DNA from: Ruminococcus flavefaciens
Lineage (GTDB): Bacteria > Bacillota > Clostridia > Oscillospirales > Ruminococcaceae
Direction of reading: 5' to 3'
DNA: 46,725 nucleotides
Assembly (NCBI GenBank): GCA_002310115.1
Contig: DBYI01000034.1
Location: forward strand, 1-46,725
Positions 16,903 to 24,956 of the stretch are shown here, in pieces (position 1 is the first letter of the stretch; each line of letters starts with the position of its first letter). The translations under genes and the position numbers were made by a program. The notes below the pieces were generated by a model that had not been told where the DNA came from, ran no database searches, and worked only from the letters and a program-made list of their open reading frames with translations.

Positions 16903-16983
16903 AAAGAACCGAAAACTCAGAGCTCAGAGATCGTAAAAGTCGTTATTTTTTAAGACTACTAAGCTATGAGTTTTCAGTTCTTT
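16903..16983. repeat. Imperfect 22-bp inverted repeat before recG
   Basis: Arms 16903-16924 and 16962-16983 match at 20 of 22 positions and enclose 37 bases that include AGTC/GACT. Read on the minus strand it would be a large hairpin in the leader of recG. Read on the plus strand it is followed by a T run, like a terminator, but no plus-strand gene needs one. It may be a regulatory leader or the remains of a small mobile repeat. Confidence 0.65.
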
Positions 16984-16999
16984 TTTCCAGACATTAAAA

Positions 17000-17022
17000 T
17001 AGGCGGACAATATGTCCGCCTA
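17000..17022 (-). terminator. Terminator of spoVS
   Basis: A perfect 10-bp stem (17000-17009 with 17013-17022) is followed by TTTT on the minus strand, 15 bases after the spoVS stop. Confidence 0.82.
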
Positions 17023-17036
17023 GTGTGTTTTACCGA

Positions 17037-17297
17037 TTATCTCTGCTCGCAGATAAGCTTGATAGCGGTTCGCTCCTCACCGTCGATCTGAATATTAGCA
17101 AAAGCAGGAATACAGATAAGATCGATACCGATAGGTGCAAGATAACCTCTTGCGATAGCTATCGCCTTTACTGCCTGATTTGCTGCACCAGCACCGACTG
17201 CCTGAACCTCAACAGCCTTCTGTTCTCTTATTACGCCGGCAATAGCACCAGCTACAGAATTCGGTGATGAGTGTGATGATACTTTCAGAATTTCCAT
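17037..17297 (-). CDS. spoVS: Stage V sporulation protein S (SpoVS)
   Basis: An 86-residue Alba-like protein, exactly the family's normal length, with the conserved start MEILKVSSHSSPNSVAGAIA and the central QAVGAGAANQAVKAIAIARG. In Bacillus it affects septation and coat assembly during sporulation; it is also kept in many non-sporulating bacteria. I start at 17297 because AGGAGGG lies just upstream and the match begins there; the open frame continues further upstream without homology. It has its own promoter (17369-17397) and terminator. ymdB lies next to it, as in Bacillus. Confidence 0.96.
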   Translation of the reverse strand: MEILKVSSHSSPNSVAGAIAGVIREQKAVEVQAVGAGAANQAVKAIAIARGYLAPIGIDLICIPAFANIQIDGEERTAIKLICEQR

Positions 17298-17368
17298 TAC
17301 AAATAACCCTCCTGATATAAATATTTGTACGTTTATTGTCAAATGCCTTTAGGCTATTGTACAATTGT

Positions 17369-17397
17369 ATTATAACTTATTATTATAAAAAATGCAA
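17369..17397 (-). promoter_or_regulatory. Promoter of spoVS
   Basis: On the minus strand TTGCAT (17392-17397), a 17-bp spacer, and TATAAT (17369-17374). Confidence 0.65.
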
Positions 17398-17420
17398 TAG
17401 TTTTTAGCAAACTTTGTAGA

Positions 17421-18191
17421 CTATCTTATAATTATTCTTTCCATTTTGTGCGTTTTGCCACATTTTTCATCAAAATTAACTATAGTTCCACAAAGGAAAC
17501 AATCCGTATCTGCAACCTGAAACTTTACAGGTATCCTGAACCTTAGTCTGTCCACTGCCGAAGCCGTATCCACACCGAGACAGGACAGCTCTGGACCGAC
17601 CATTCCGACATCGGTAATATATGCCGTATGACCGCCGAGTATGCACTCGTCCGCTGTCTGAACGTGCGTATGAGTTCCGAAAACTCCGCTAACCTTTCCC
17701 GTAAGATAGTGACCCATTGCCTTTTTTTCAGATGTCGCCTCTGCGTGAAAATCCACGAAAATATTAGGCGTATCTATCTCGCTGAGTATCTTGTCCATAG
17801 TACTGAACGGATTGTCAAGGGGATCCATGTAAACAGTTCCCATAAGGTTAACAACAGCCACAGAGTAAGCTCCCATATCCATGATGCGCACTCCGCTGCC
17901 TACACAACCTCCCTCGGGATAATTAGCCGGTCGCACAATGTAATCATACTCAAAGAGCTCCATTGCGTCCTTATGACGAAAAGCATGATTGCCCGTTGTT
18001 ATTACATCAGCGCCAGCTCTTACAAGCATATCCGCAGAAGCACGTGTGATACCATTTCCCTGAGCAGAATTTTCACCGTTAACAATAGTTATGTCAATAT
18101 CGTGAGCTTTTTTAAGCGCTCCAAGTTTCTCAGTGAGAAAATCACATCCTGTTTTTCCAACAACATCGCCGATAAATAGAAGATTTTTCAT
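17421..18191 (-). CDS. ymdB: YmdB-family metallophosphoesterase (TIGR00282)
   Basis: A 256-residue dinuclear-metal phosphodiesterase. Relatives hydrolyse 2',3'-cyclic AMP and, in Bacillus, influence biofilm versus motility decisions. The metal ligands are all visible: FIGDVVGKTG, VNGENSAQG, ITTGNHAF, DFHAEATSEK and the closing FGTHTHVQTAD. The length is typical. In Bacillus it sits between rny and spoVS; here spoVS is still next door, but upstream is a polA-rimI-tsaD operon and no rny is in view. It is the last gene of that operon. Confidence 0.94.
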   Translation of the reverse strand: MKNLLFIGDVVGKTGCDFLTEKLGALKKAHDIDITIVNGENSAQGNGITRASADMLVRAGADVITTGNHAFRHKDAMELFEYDYIVRPANYPEGGCVGSGVRIMDMGAYSVAVVNLMGTVYMDPLDNPFSTMDKILSEIDTPNIFVDFHAEATSEKKAMGHYLTGKVSGVFGTHTHVQTADECILGGHTAYITDVGMVGPELSCLGVDTASAVDRLRFRIPVKFQVADTDCFLCGTIVNFDEKCGKTHKMERIIIR

Positions 18192-18200
18192 ATTATACCG

Positions 18201-18410
18201 TCACTTTTTCTTCTTTCCGCCCAAGTTAGTATCGTATGAAATACCTGTTCCCTGCAAGCTGACAGTAGCTTTTTTCTTGTCATTAACAGTCAGCTTCACC
18301 TTTTTTCCCGCAATAGTTGGGCCATCCACGGTAATGCTGCCGCCTTTTTTATTCTTGTTAAACTTGAATAGTTTGCCTATCTTAAAACTTTTTTTGAAAT
18401 GGAATCCCAT
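18201..18410 (-). CDS. DUF4236 small basic protein
   Basis: A 69-residue, very basic protein. The beginning MGFHFKKSFKIGKLFKFN and the later GTGISY match DUF4236, where MGFRFRKS..IN..KSG and PGTGISY are conserved. The tail ends in GGKKKK. There is no signal peptide or membrane helix. AGGAG lies close before the ATG. It sits between tsaD (17 bases) and ymdB (9 bases), so it is co-transcribed. Its function is unknown; the charge suggests nucleic-acid contact, but that is a guess. Confidence 0.8.
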   Translation of the reverse strand: MGFHFKKSFKIGKLFKFNKNKKGGSITVDGPTIAGKKVKLTVNDKKKATVSLQGTGISYDTNLGGKKKK

Positions 18411-18427
18411 AACAGCTCCTCCTTTTT

Positions 18428-19438
18428 TCAGATATCTTCCATTGAAAGTGTAGCAACTGCGTTAAGGCTTTCATCGGCTATAATGCCTGCAAGCAGATTA
18501 TAACTGCCCTGACAGGCTATCATAGCTCCGTTATCACCGCAGAGGTTTTTTTCCGGCATATAGAACTCAAAACCACGCTCTTTGCAGGCTGCCGAAAGGG
18601 TTGCTCGAACTCCCGTATTTGCAGAAACTCCACCCGCAAGAGCAACTTTTTTATAGCCTAAAGCTTCTGCAGCACGGATAGTTTTATCCGTGAGGATATC
18701 CGCAATAGTCGCCTGCAAGCTTGCCGCCAGGTCGTTTTTGTTAATATCCGTACCTTTCTGCTCTGCGTTGTGGAGCAGATTTATCACGTTCGTTTTCAGC
18801 CCTGAAAAGCTGAAATCGAATTCACTTCCTGCAACAGCAGGGTGAGGTAGCTTGAACGCATTCTTGTTGCCCGACTGCGCCGCATTGTCGATATGTACTC
18901 CTCCCGGATATGGAAAGCCCATAGCACGTGCACACTTATCAAAACACTCTCCTGCTGCGTCATCATGAGTCCTGCCCACTACACGAAATTTTGTATAATT
19001 CAGAACTTCAATAATATGGCTGTGACCGCCGCTTGCCACAAGGCAGAGATAGGGCGGCTCAAGATCACCGAAGGACAAATAGTTTGTGGCTATATGACCT
19101 GCAATATGGTGAACTGGTATTAGCGGTTTCCCGGAGGACATGGCAAGTGCCTTTGCAAAGCTTACTCCAACTAGAAGAGCTCCGATAAGACCTGGTGCAT
19201 AGGTAACGGCGATACCATCAAGATCTGAAAGATTCACCTGCGCATCGTCGAGAGCCTGACTTACTACGCCGAGAATGTTCTCACAATGCCGACGCGAAGC
19301 TATTTCAGGCACAACTCCGCCGTATTTCCTGTGCTCCTCTATCTGAGTGGATATGACTGACGATCGTATCTCGCGGCAGTCTTTTACCACACTTGCAGCA
19401 GTCTCGTCACAGGAGCTTTCTATTCCGAGTATAAGCAT
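18428..19438 (-). CDS. tsaD: tRNA N6-adenosine threonylcarbamoyltransferase TsaD
   Basis: TsaD transfers the threonylcarbamoyl group to A37 of tRNAs that read ANN codons, making t6A. The 336-residue protein has the whole family signature: LGIESSCDETAASVV, the metal-binding HHIAGH (about residue 110), CLVASGGHSH, and the ATPase-like AGGVSANTGVR and CGDNGAMIA near the C-terminus. The length is normal. It follows rimI, the usual neighbour, with a 24-base gap. tsaB, often between them, is not in this operon and must be elsewhere. Confidence 0.97.
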   Translation of the reverse strand: MLILGIESSCDETAASVVKDCREIRSSVISTQIEEHRKYGGVVPEIASRRHCENILGVVSQALDDAQVNLSDLDGIAVTYAPGLIGALLVGVSFAKALAMSSGKPLIPVHHIAGHIATNYLSFGDLEPPYLCLVASGGHSHIIEVLNYTKFRVVGRTHDDAAGECFDKCARAMGFPYPGGVHIDNAAQSGNKNAFKLPHPAVAGSEFDFSFSGLKTNVINLLHNAEQKGTDINKNDLAASLQATIADILTDKTIRAAEALGYKKVALAGGVSANTGVRATLSAACKERGFEFYMPEKNLCGDNGAMIACQGSYNLLAGIIADESLNAVATLSMEDI

Positions 19439-19462
19439 ATATTGATTCCTTCTTTTTCCGTT

Positions 19463-19921
19463 TTAACTGATCTTGCGTACCATTACGTCTGCATCCTCAA
19501 TGGGATCGTTATAAAAACGCTTTCTTATCCCTGTTTTTTCAAATCCAAAGTTCTTATACAAGGATATAGCAGCTTCATTAGAATGTCTTACCTCGAGAGC
19601 AATAGTCTCAACCTCTTTTGGAAGATGTGAGAAAAAGTTCTCGAGAAGCATTGTTGCAATACCCTTCCTGCGATATTTCTTAGCAATCGCAAGGGTCAGT
19701 ATCTCGCCCGTATCTGCCGAATTAAAACCTGCCAGAACACCTGCGGGCTCTGACATACAATATACTGCAATAACCACGCCTGTAGGCATAGCAGCTTCTG
19801 AGATAAAATCCTGTGCCGACCAGTTTTCAGAGTCGAAACACTCTTTGTCCAGCTTAGATAAATCTTCAAAAATACAAAGTGGAAAATCTTCTGTGATCCT
19901 CTTTAAATTAAATTTACACAT
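19463..19921 (-). CDS. rimI: Ribosomal protein S18-alanine N-acetyltransferase (RimI-type GNAT)
   Basis: A 152-residue GNAT enzyme. The acetyl-CoA binding motif AIAKKYRRKGIATMLLENFF and the following ALEVRHSNEAAISLYKNFGFEKTGIRKRFYNDPIEDADVM match the RimI group, which acetylates the N-terminal alanine of ribosomal protein S18. It begins 5 bases after the polA stop and lies next to tsaD, the usual RimI context. The first 40 residues (MCKFNLKRITEDFP) are less conserved. Substrate assignment rests on family and context. Confidence 0.9.
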   Translation of the reverse strand: MCKFNLKRITEDFPLCIFEDLSKLDKECFDSENWSAQDFISEAAMPTGVVIAVYCMSEPAGVLAGFNSADTGEILTLAIAKKYRRKGIATMLLENFFSHLPKEVETIALEVRHSNEAAISLYKNFGFEKTGIRKRFYNDPIEDADVMVRKIS

Positions 19922-19926
19922 AATTA

Positions 19927-22464
19927 TCAGCCCTTTGCATCATACCAGCTCTTGCCTTGATGAACATCAACTGCAAGCGGAACTCTCATATCGTAAACGC
20001 CCTGCATTTCTTCTCTGAGGAGCTCCACACACCTGTCTGCACAGGCGATGTCTGACTCGATGATCAGCTCGTCATGTACCTGCAGTATGAGCTTTGCATC
20101 GAGTTTTTCAGCTTTGAGGCGGTTATATACGTTTATCATTGCTATTTTTATGAGATCTGCGGCTGTTCCCTGGACAGGTGTGTTCATTGCTATTCTGCGA
20201 CCTGCCGCCTGTAACATCTTATTTGACGATGAAAGTTCAGGAATACGGCGTCTTCTTCCGAACATTGTCGTAACATAACCTTCCCTAAACGCATTGTCCA
20301 CTGTGGTTTCCATGAAGCTGTTTACTTTCGGGTACTTTGCAAGATAATCGGCGATATATTTCTTTGCCTTCGCTACGGAAGTGCCGATATCCTTTGCAAG
20401 GGAGAACGCTCCGATACCGTATATGATACCGAAGTTTACGGCTTTGGCAGCACTTCTCATCTCGGGAGTCACCATAAACAACGGCATATCGAATACCTGT
20501 GCCGCAGTAGAGGCGTGTATATCCTCTCCTGAATTGAAAGCCTCCATCATATTCTCGTCGCCGCATAGATGAGCCATAACGCGCAGCTCAATCTGACTGT
20601 AATCTGCATCGATAAGAGTTTTTCCTTCACCAGCAGTGAAAAACTTTCTCATCTGCGCACCAAGTTCTGTACGAACAGGTATAGTCTGCATATTCGGCTC
20701 TGTAGAGCTTATACGTCCCGTCCTTGTTTCAGTCTGTCTGAACCATGTATGTATCCTGCCATCGGGCGCTATCTTGTCAAGTAGTCCAACAACATAGGTT
20801 GAGTAGAGTTTAGTGTAATGCCTGTACTTGAGCACATCGTCAACTATAGGCGCATAATTCCTCAATTCCTCCAGCACCTCTGCATTTGTGGAAAAGCCGC
20901 TTTTGTTTTTTTTCTTAGTAGGAAGTCCCATTTCTTCAAAAAGAACTGTTCCAAGCTGCTTCGGTGAGGATACATTAAACTCATGCCCAGCTTCGTCGTA
21001 TATCAACTGCTGAGTTTCCTCAATCATTTCCGTGAGTAATACGCCGAAATCTTCAACGCCCTTCCTGTCGATAAGTACGCCTCTGTCCTCCATTGATGCA
21101 AGCACCTCTGTAAGTGGAAGCTCAATCTTTTCAAGAAGCTCAGTCATGCCCTCAGACTCTATCTCAGATCTCAGCTTAACGATCAGTCCACGAATTGACA
21201 AAAGTTTTGCAAGATCACCATTCTCACTGTAGTAGTGTACGCCATACTCGGCACAGAGCTTATCCACAGCATAATCGGAAGCAGATGTATTCAGCAGGTA
21301 ACCACATATAGCCGCATCACTCCTGAGCCCTTTAAGCTCGCCCCCCCGAGCCATAACCCAGCGATAGTGCGCCTTTGCGTCATCTGTAGCCTTGTCGCAG
21401 TTTGAAGCAAAGAAAGTTAGTATGAGGCTTTCATTCTCGGCAATGTAAACGTTGTCGCCACTGCGAACGGACAGCTTTCCATCGCAGAAAAGATACTCGC
21501 ATTCTCCTATCTTCCCAATTATATGCTCCGTGAGATCACTCACCTCGACACTTATCGCTGCGACTTCCTCAGACTTTACATCTGGATCCGAATTAGCACT
21601 TTCCGCAGCGTTTATGCCTAGCTTATCGAGAAGCTTAAACATCTCAAGCTCTGTAAGCATACGTCCGATTGCCCCGTTATCAGGAGTACCAATTTTATAG
21701 CTATTGAGTTCCTTTTCAATAGGAGCGTCACGAACGATAGTAGCAAGCCATTTACTCTCCTTAGCTGAATCTGCGCCTGCCGCAAGCTTTGCCTTTACAC
21801 CTTTTGTGAGGCTCGACTCCTCATACTTCTCATAAAGTGTCTCTATACAGCCGTACTCCTTTATGAGTGCTGAAGCAGTCTTTTCTCCGATACCCGCAAC
21901 TCCAGGAATATTATCCGAACTGTCTCCCATGAGAGCCTTGAGGTCAATAAGTTTTACGGGCTCAAAGCCGTAGTCCTCATTGAATTTTTCTGGAGTATAG
22001 TAGATATTTTCCTTATTTGTCGCTAGTATAACTGTAACCTTATCATCAATAAGCTGCAAACTGTCACGATCACCAGTCAAAACATAGCACTCGTTTCCAC
22101 TGTCTGAACATAGCTTCGAGAGCGTTCCGAGAACATCGTCCGCCTCGTAGCCTTCACATTCCACAACCTTTATGCCCATAAGGTTCAATAGTTCCTTTAC
22201 CTTCGGAAGCTGCTCAGCAAGTTCCGGTGGCATGCCCTTTCGGTTTGCCTTGTAATATGATACAGCCTTATGACGAAAAGTAGGTGTTCTTAAGTCGAAA
22301 GCCACCGCTAATGCATCAGGCTTTACATCCTCCATGTTACGCAGGAAAATATTCATAAACCCGAAAATAGCGTTGGTAAATTGCCCTTTTTTATTTGTAA
22401 GCAGCTTTATTCCATAAAAAGCCCTGTTAAGAATGCTGTTGCCGTCTATTGCGAGAAGCTTCAT
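19927..22464 (-). CDS. polA: DNA polymerase I
   Basis: An 845-residue family A polymerase for Okazaki fragment maturation and repair. It has the N-terminal 5'-3' exonuclease (about 1-290, with LAIDGNSILNRAFYG, YEADDVLGTL and LMGDSSDNIPGVAGIGEKTA) and the polymerase domain (about 450-845): motif A DYSQIELRV (D621), motif B RSAAKAVNFGIIYGIG, and motif C QVHDELI (D798, E799). The middle proofreading domain (about 310-440) lacks a recognisable DxE pair, so 3'-5' exonuclease activity is probably lost, as in Bacillus and Thermus. GGAGG lies before the ATG. Confidence 0.97.
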   Translation of the reverse strand: MKLLAIDGNSILNRAFYGIKLLTNKKGQFTNAIFGFMNIFLRNMEDVKPDALAVAFDLRTPTFRHKAVSYYKANRKGMPPELAEQLPKVKELLNLMGIKVVECEGYEADDVLGTLSKLCSDSGNECYVLTGDRDSLQLIDDKVTVILATNKENIYYTPEKFNEDYGFEPVKLIDLKALMGDSSDNIPGVAGIGEKTASALIKEYGCIETLYEKYEESSLTKGVKAKLAAGADSAKESKWLATIVRDAPIEKELNSYKIGTPDNGAIGRMLTELEMFKLLDKLGINAAESANSDPDVKSEEVAAISVEVSDLTEHIIGKIGECEYLFCDGKLSVRSGDNVYIAENESLILTFFASNCDKATDDAKAHYRWVMARGGELKGLRSDAAICGYLLNTSASDYAVDKLCAEYGVHYYSENGDLAKLLSIRGLIVKLRSEIESEGMTELLEKIELPLTEVLASMEDRGVLIDRKGVEDFGVLLTEMIEETQQLIYDEAGHEFNVSSPKQLGTVLFEEMGLPTKKKNKSGFSTNAEVLEELRNYAPIVDDVLKYRHYTKLYSTYVVGLLDKIAPDGRIHTWFRQTETRTGRISSTEPNMQTIPVRTELGAQMRKFFTAGEGKTLIDADYSQIELRVMAHLCGDENMMEAFNSGEDIHASTAAQVFDMPLFMVTPEMRSAAKAVNFGIIYGIGAFSLAKDIGTSVAKAKKYIADYLAKYPKVNSFMETTVDNAFREGYVTTMFGRRRRIPELSSSNKMLQAAGRRIAMNTPVQGTAADLIKIAMINVYNRLKAEKLDAKLILQVHDELIIESDIACADRCVELLREEMQGVYDMRVPLAVDVHQGKSWYDAKG

Positions 22465-22540
22465 TGCGACCTCCGTGAGTATAGATATTGGTCCGACAAA
22501 TGAACCGTATATTCATGATTAATCCATGTGCTTAGTTTAT

Positions 22541-22569
22541 ATGATACCATAACTTTTCATAATAATCAA
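22541..22569 (-). promoter_or_regulatory. Promoter of the polA-rimI-tsaD-DUF4236-ymdB operon
   Basis: On the minus strand TTGATT (22564-22569), a 17-bp spacer, and TATCAT (22541-22546), about 70 bases before the polA start. Confidence 0.65.
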
Positions 22570-22660
22570 TACAAAAGCAATATTTTTTTGCATAATGGCG
22601 TATATGATTTTCAAAAACTTTTATCAATTCGAGCGCTAAACAGTAAAAATCGCCTAAACC

Positions 22661-22689
22661 TTGAAATGTAAATACCCTTATGATATAAT
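22661..22689 (+). promoter_or_regulatory. Promoter of MutS-like ATPase gene
   Basis: TTGAAA (22661-22666), a 17-bp spacer, and TATAAT (22684-22689), with a short leader to the ATG at 22720. Confidence 0.75.
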
Positions 22690-22719
22690 AAATAAAATGA
22701 TATATCAGGAGCGGTAAAA

Positions 22720-24360
22720 ATGAAAATCATATTTATAGGTGTGGCAATAACCATTGTAATCCTCATTCTCATCGTCATGAACTTCAGGACAAAAAAAGCC
22801 ATAGATTTCTACATACGGCATTCCTACGGTGACAAAAAGCGCGTAAAGGATGACATAAACGACAGAATGGAGGCTATTTCACTGCTTTACGATAACGAAA
22901 AGAAGAATTACAGCCCCTCGGAGCTTATAGATGATGTCACATGGGACGATCTGGATATGAACTCGATCTTTCTTCGCGCAGACCATACAGACAGCTTTGC
23001 CGGCGAACAATGTCTTTATTCTTCGCTTCACATTCTCAGTGATAATAATCAAAGCAGCGTCATGAACAATGAAACTGCAGCCTTTTTTAATAAAAACGAG
23101 GAAAAACGCAACAATGTAAGAAAACTCCTCCACAGCGTTGGGAAGCCAATAAATGGCTATTATTCTGTAGGTATTGCGGAGAATCTCAGTACGAAACATC
23201 TTCCTTACAAATCTATTTACCCTGTACTTCTCATTTCGCTAGTCACTTTTGGTGTTTTAGGATTAGTCCTGAGAAGCCCTTTATTGCTAATGCTTTTAAT
23301 CGCAAACTACCTTCTAAATCTTGTGGTGCACATCTTCCTCAGAGCAAGCTTTGAAGCAAGGCTAGAGTCCCTTTTTTCAATGGGATTAACCATAAACGCA
23401 GGATTTTCAATAAGTAAAATTGTTCCTGAACTTTCAAAAGACGCTGCCGGAAGCCTTAAAAAGCTGAAAAAAGCATCATCTATCATGAATCTTCTCAACA
23501 TGAAAAATTCCATGCTGAAGTCAGATGATCCATTATCTTCATTAGCGTCATACATTACAGGGCCTTTTATGTTAGACATGATACTTTACACCATGGGCTT
23601 AAATGAGCTTTCTGACAAAACTGATGATTATCTTAAAGTGTACAGATTTGTCGGAGATATTGACTGTTCTATCGCCATAGCCTCATTCAGAGAAAGTCTT
23701 TCAACTTACTGCACGCCTAAGTTCAATGACGATAAAAGCATTGAATTCACTGGAGTTTTTCATCCAATGATTACCGACCCTATTGCTAACGATATAAAAC
23801 AGAAGAAAAATGTCATACTTACAGGCTCAAACGCCTCAGGAAAGTCTACATTTATTAAATCTGTGGCTATAAACCTCATACTCGCACAGACAATTTTCAC
23901 ATGCACTGCCGAATCCGCCTGTGTACCGCGCTGCGGCGTTATAACGTCAATGGCTGTACGTGATGATCTCGCTTCGGGAGAGAGCTACTATATCCGCGAG
24001 ATCAAATACCTCAAACGCATGACGGAGTGCGTAAAACAAGGCAGGCTTCTCTTCCTTGCCATAGATGAGATACTCAAGGGCACAAACACAAAGGAGAGAA
24101 TAGCCGCTTCAAAAGCTGTACTCCGCTATTTTAATGAAAAAAACTGTATGCTCATTGTGGCTACTCACGATGTCGATCTTGCGGAAGCTTTCGACGGCCT
24201 CTATGAGAACTTCTATTTCTGTGAAAAGCTGGACGAGGAGGATATAATCTTCGATTATACCATACACAAAGGCATATGTCGCTCCAGTAACGCAATAAAG
24301 CTTCTCAGCGTCATCGGTTTCCCTGACGAAATAGTAAATTCTGCTCTTTCAGAACTATAA
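22720..24360 (+). CDS. Membrane-anchored MutS-family ATPase
   Basis: A 546-residue protein with an N-terminal membrane helix (3-22), a pair of hydrophobic segments (about 170-208), a helical middle, and a C-terminal MutS ATPase domain. Walker A is TGSNASGKST (368-377) and Walker B is LFLAIDEILKGTNTKE (D449, E450), followed by the histidine in VATHD. The mismatch-recognition and connector domains of true MutS are absent, so it is not classical mismatch repair. Such membrane-bound MutS-like proteins are found in Firmicutes and Bacteroidetes with no established role. GGAG lies about 9 bases before the ATG. It is monocistronic. Confidence 0.88.
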   Translation: MKIIFIGVAITIVILILIVMNFRTKKAIDFYIRHSYGDKKRVKDDINDRMEAISLLYDNEKKNYSPSELIDDVTWDDLDMNSIFLRADHTDSFAGEQCLYSSLHILSDNNQSSVMNNETAAFFNKNEEKRNNVRKLLHSVGKPINGYYSVGIAENLSTKHLPYKSIYPVLLISLVTFGVLGLVLRSPLLLMLLIANYLLNLVVHIFLRASFEARLESLFSMGLTINAGFSISKIVPELSKDAAGSLKKLKKASSIMNLLNMKNSMLKSDDPLSSLASYITGPFMLDMILYTMGLNELSDKTDDYLKVYRFVGDIDCSIAIASFRESLSTYCTPKFNDDKSIEFTGVFHPMITDPIANDIKQKKNVILTGSNASGKSTFIKSVAINLILAQTIFTCTAESACVPRCGVITSMAVRDDLASGESYYIREIKYLKRMTECVKQGRLLFLAIDEILKGTNTKERIAASKAVLRYFNEKNCMLIVATHDVDLAEAFDGLYENFYFCEKLDEEDIIFDYTIHKGICRSSNAIKLLSVIGFPDEIVNSALSEL

Positions 24361-24417
24361 TGTTATGACTATCATTATTCTGCCCTGTCGCATCTTCATC
24401 TATGAAGCTTGATGTGT

Positions 24418-24441
24418 GATGCAGATTTTGATGCAGATTTT
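24418..24441 (+). repeat. Tandem 12-bp direct repeat
   Basis: GATGCAGATTTT occurs twice, head to tail, 24-47 bp upstream of the -35 box of the Asp23-FakA promoter. Confidence 0.75.
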
Positions 24442-24464
24442 TAAAATATTCTTCTGTTCAGGTA

Positions 24465-24493
24465 TTGTAAATCTTGACTGTATATGATATAAT
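24465..24493 (+). promoter_or_regulatory. Promoter of Asp23-FakA operon
   Basis: TTGTAA (24465-24470), a 17-bp spacer, and TATAAT (24488-24493). Confidence 0.65.
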
Positions 24494-24553
24494 TAATAAG
24501 ATAGCGGTCAGTTTTTATGCCGTTGCAATTTTTACCAAAGGAGTGATGACCAC

Positions 24554-24913
24554 ATGGTAGGCTTTGAAAATCATATCGGAAAGATCACTATTTCGGAGAA
24601 TTATCTCACAGAACTGGTAAAGCACGCTGTCAGCGACTGCTTTGGCGTTGCAGACGTAAGCAATGTAAGCACCTTCCGTTCTGCCGTTTCTGCTCTTACA
24701 GCAGGCAAGGCATTCAAAAAGAACAAGGGCGTACTGATACGCACCGATAAGGACGGCGGTCTTATTATAGACCTGCACATCAAAGTTACATATGGTACGA
24801 ATATCACTGCAGCCGTAAACAGTATTACTCATAAGGTTAGCTTCGCAGTTGAGGAAGCGGCTGGAATAAATGTCCACAAGGTCAACGTATTCGTTGACGA
24901 TCTTAACGCTTGA
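24554..24913 (+). CDS. Asp23/Gls24 family envelope stress protein
   Basis: A 119-residue cytosolic protein with the Asp23/Gls24 pattern: GKITISENYLTELVKHAVSDCFGVADV at the start and a closing VEEAAGINVHKVNVFVDDL. Family members line the membrane and respond to envelope stress; in clostridia this short form (YloU-like) regularly precedes the fatty acid kinase gene, as here, 43 bases apart. AAAGGAG lies about 10 bases before the ATG. Some loop residues (FKKNKGVLIRTDKDGG) look specific to this lineage. Confidence 0.92.
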   Translation: MVGFENHIGKITISENYLTELVKHAVSDCFGVADVSNVSTFRSAVSALTAGKAFKKNKGVLIRTDKDGGLIIDLHIKVTYGTNITAAVNSITHKVSFAVEEAAGINVHKVNVFVDDLNA

Positions 24914-24956
24914 CACATAAAGGTCTTACCTGTTTACAGAATTGGAGGATTTAACT

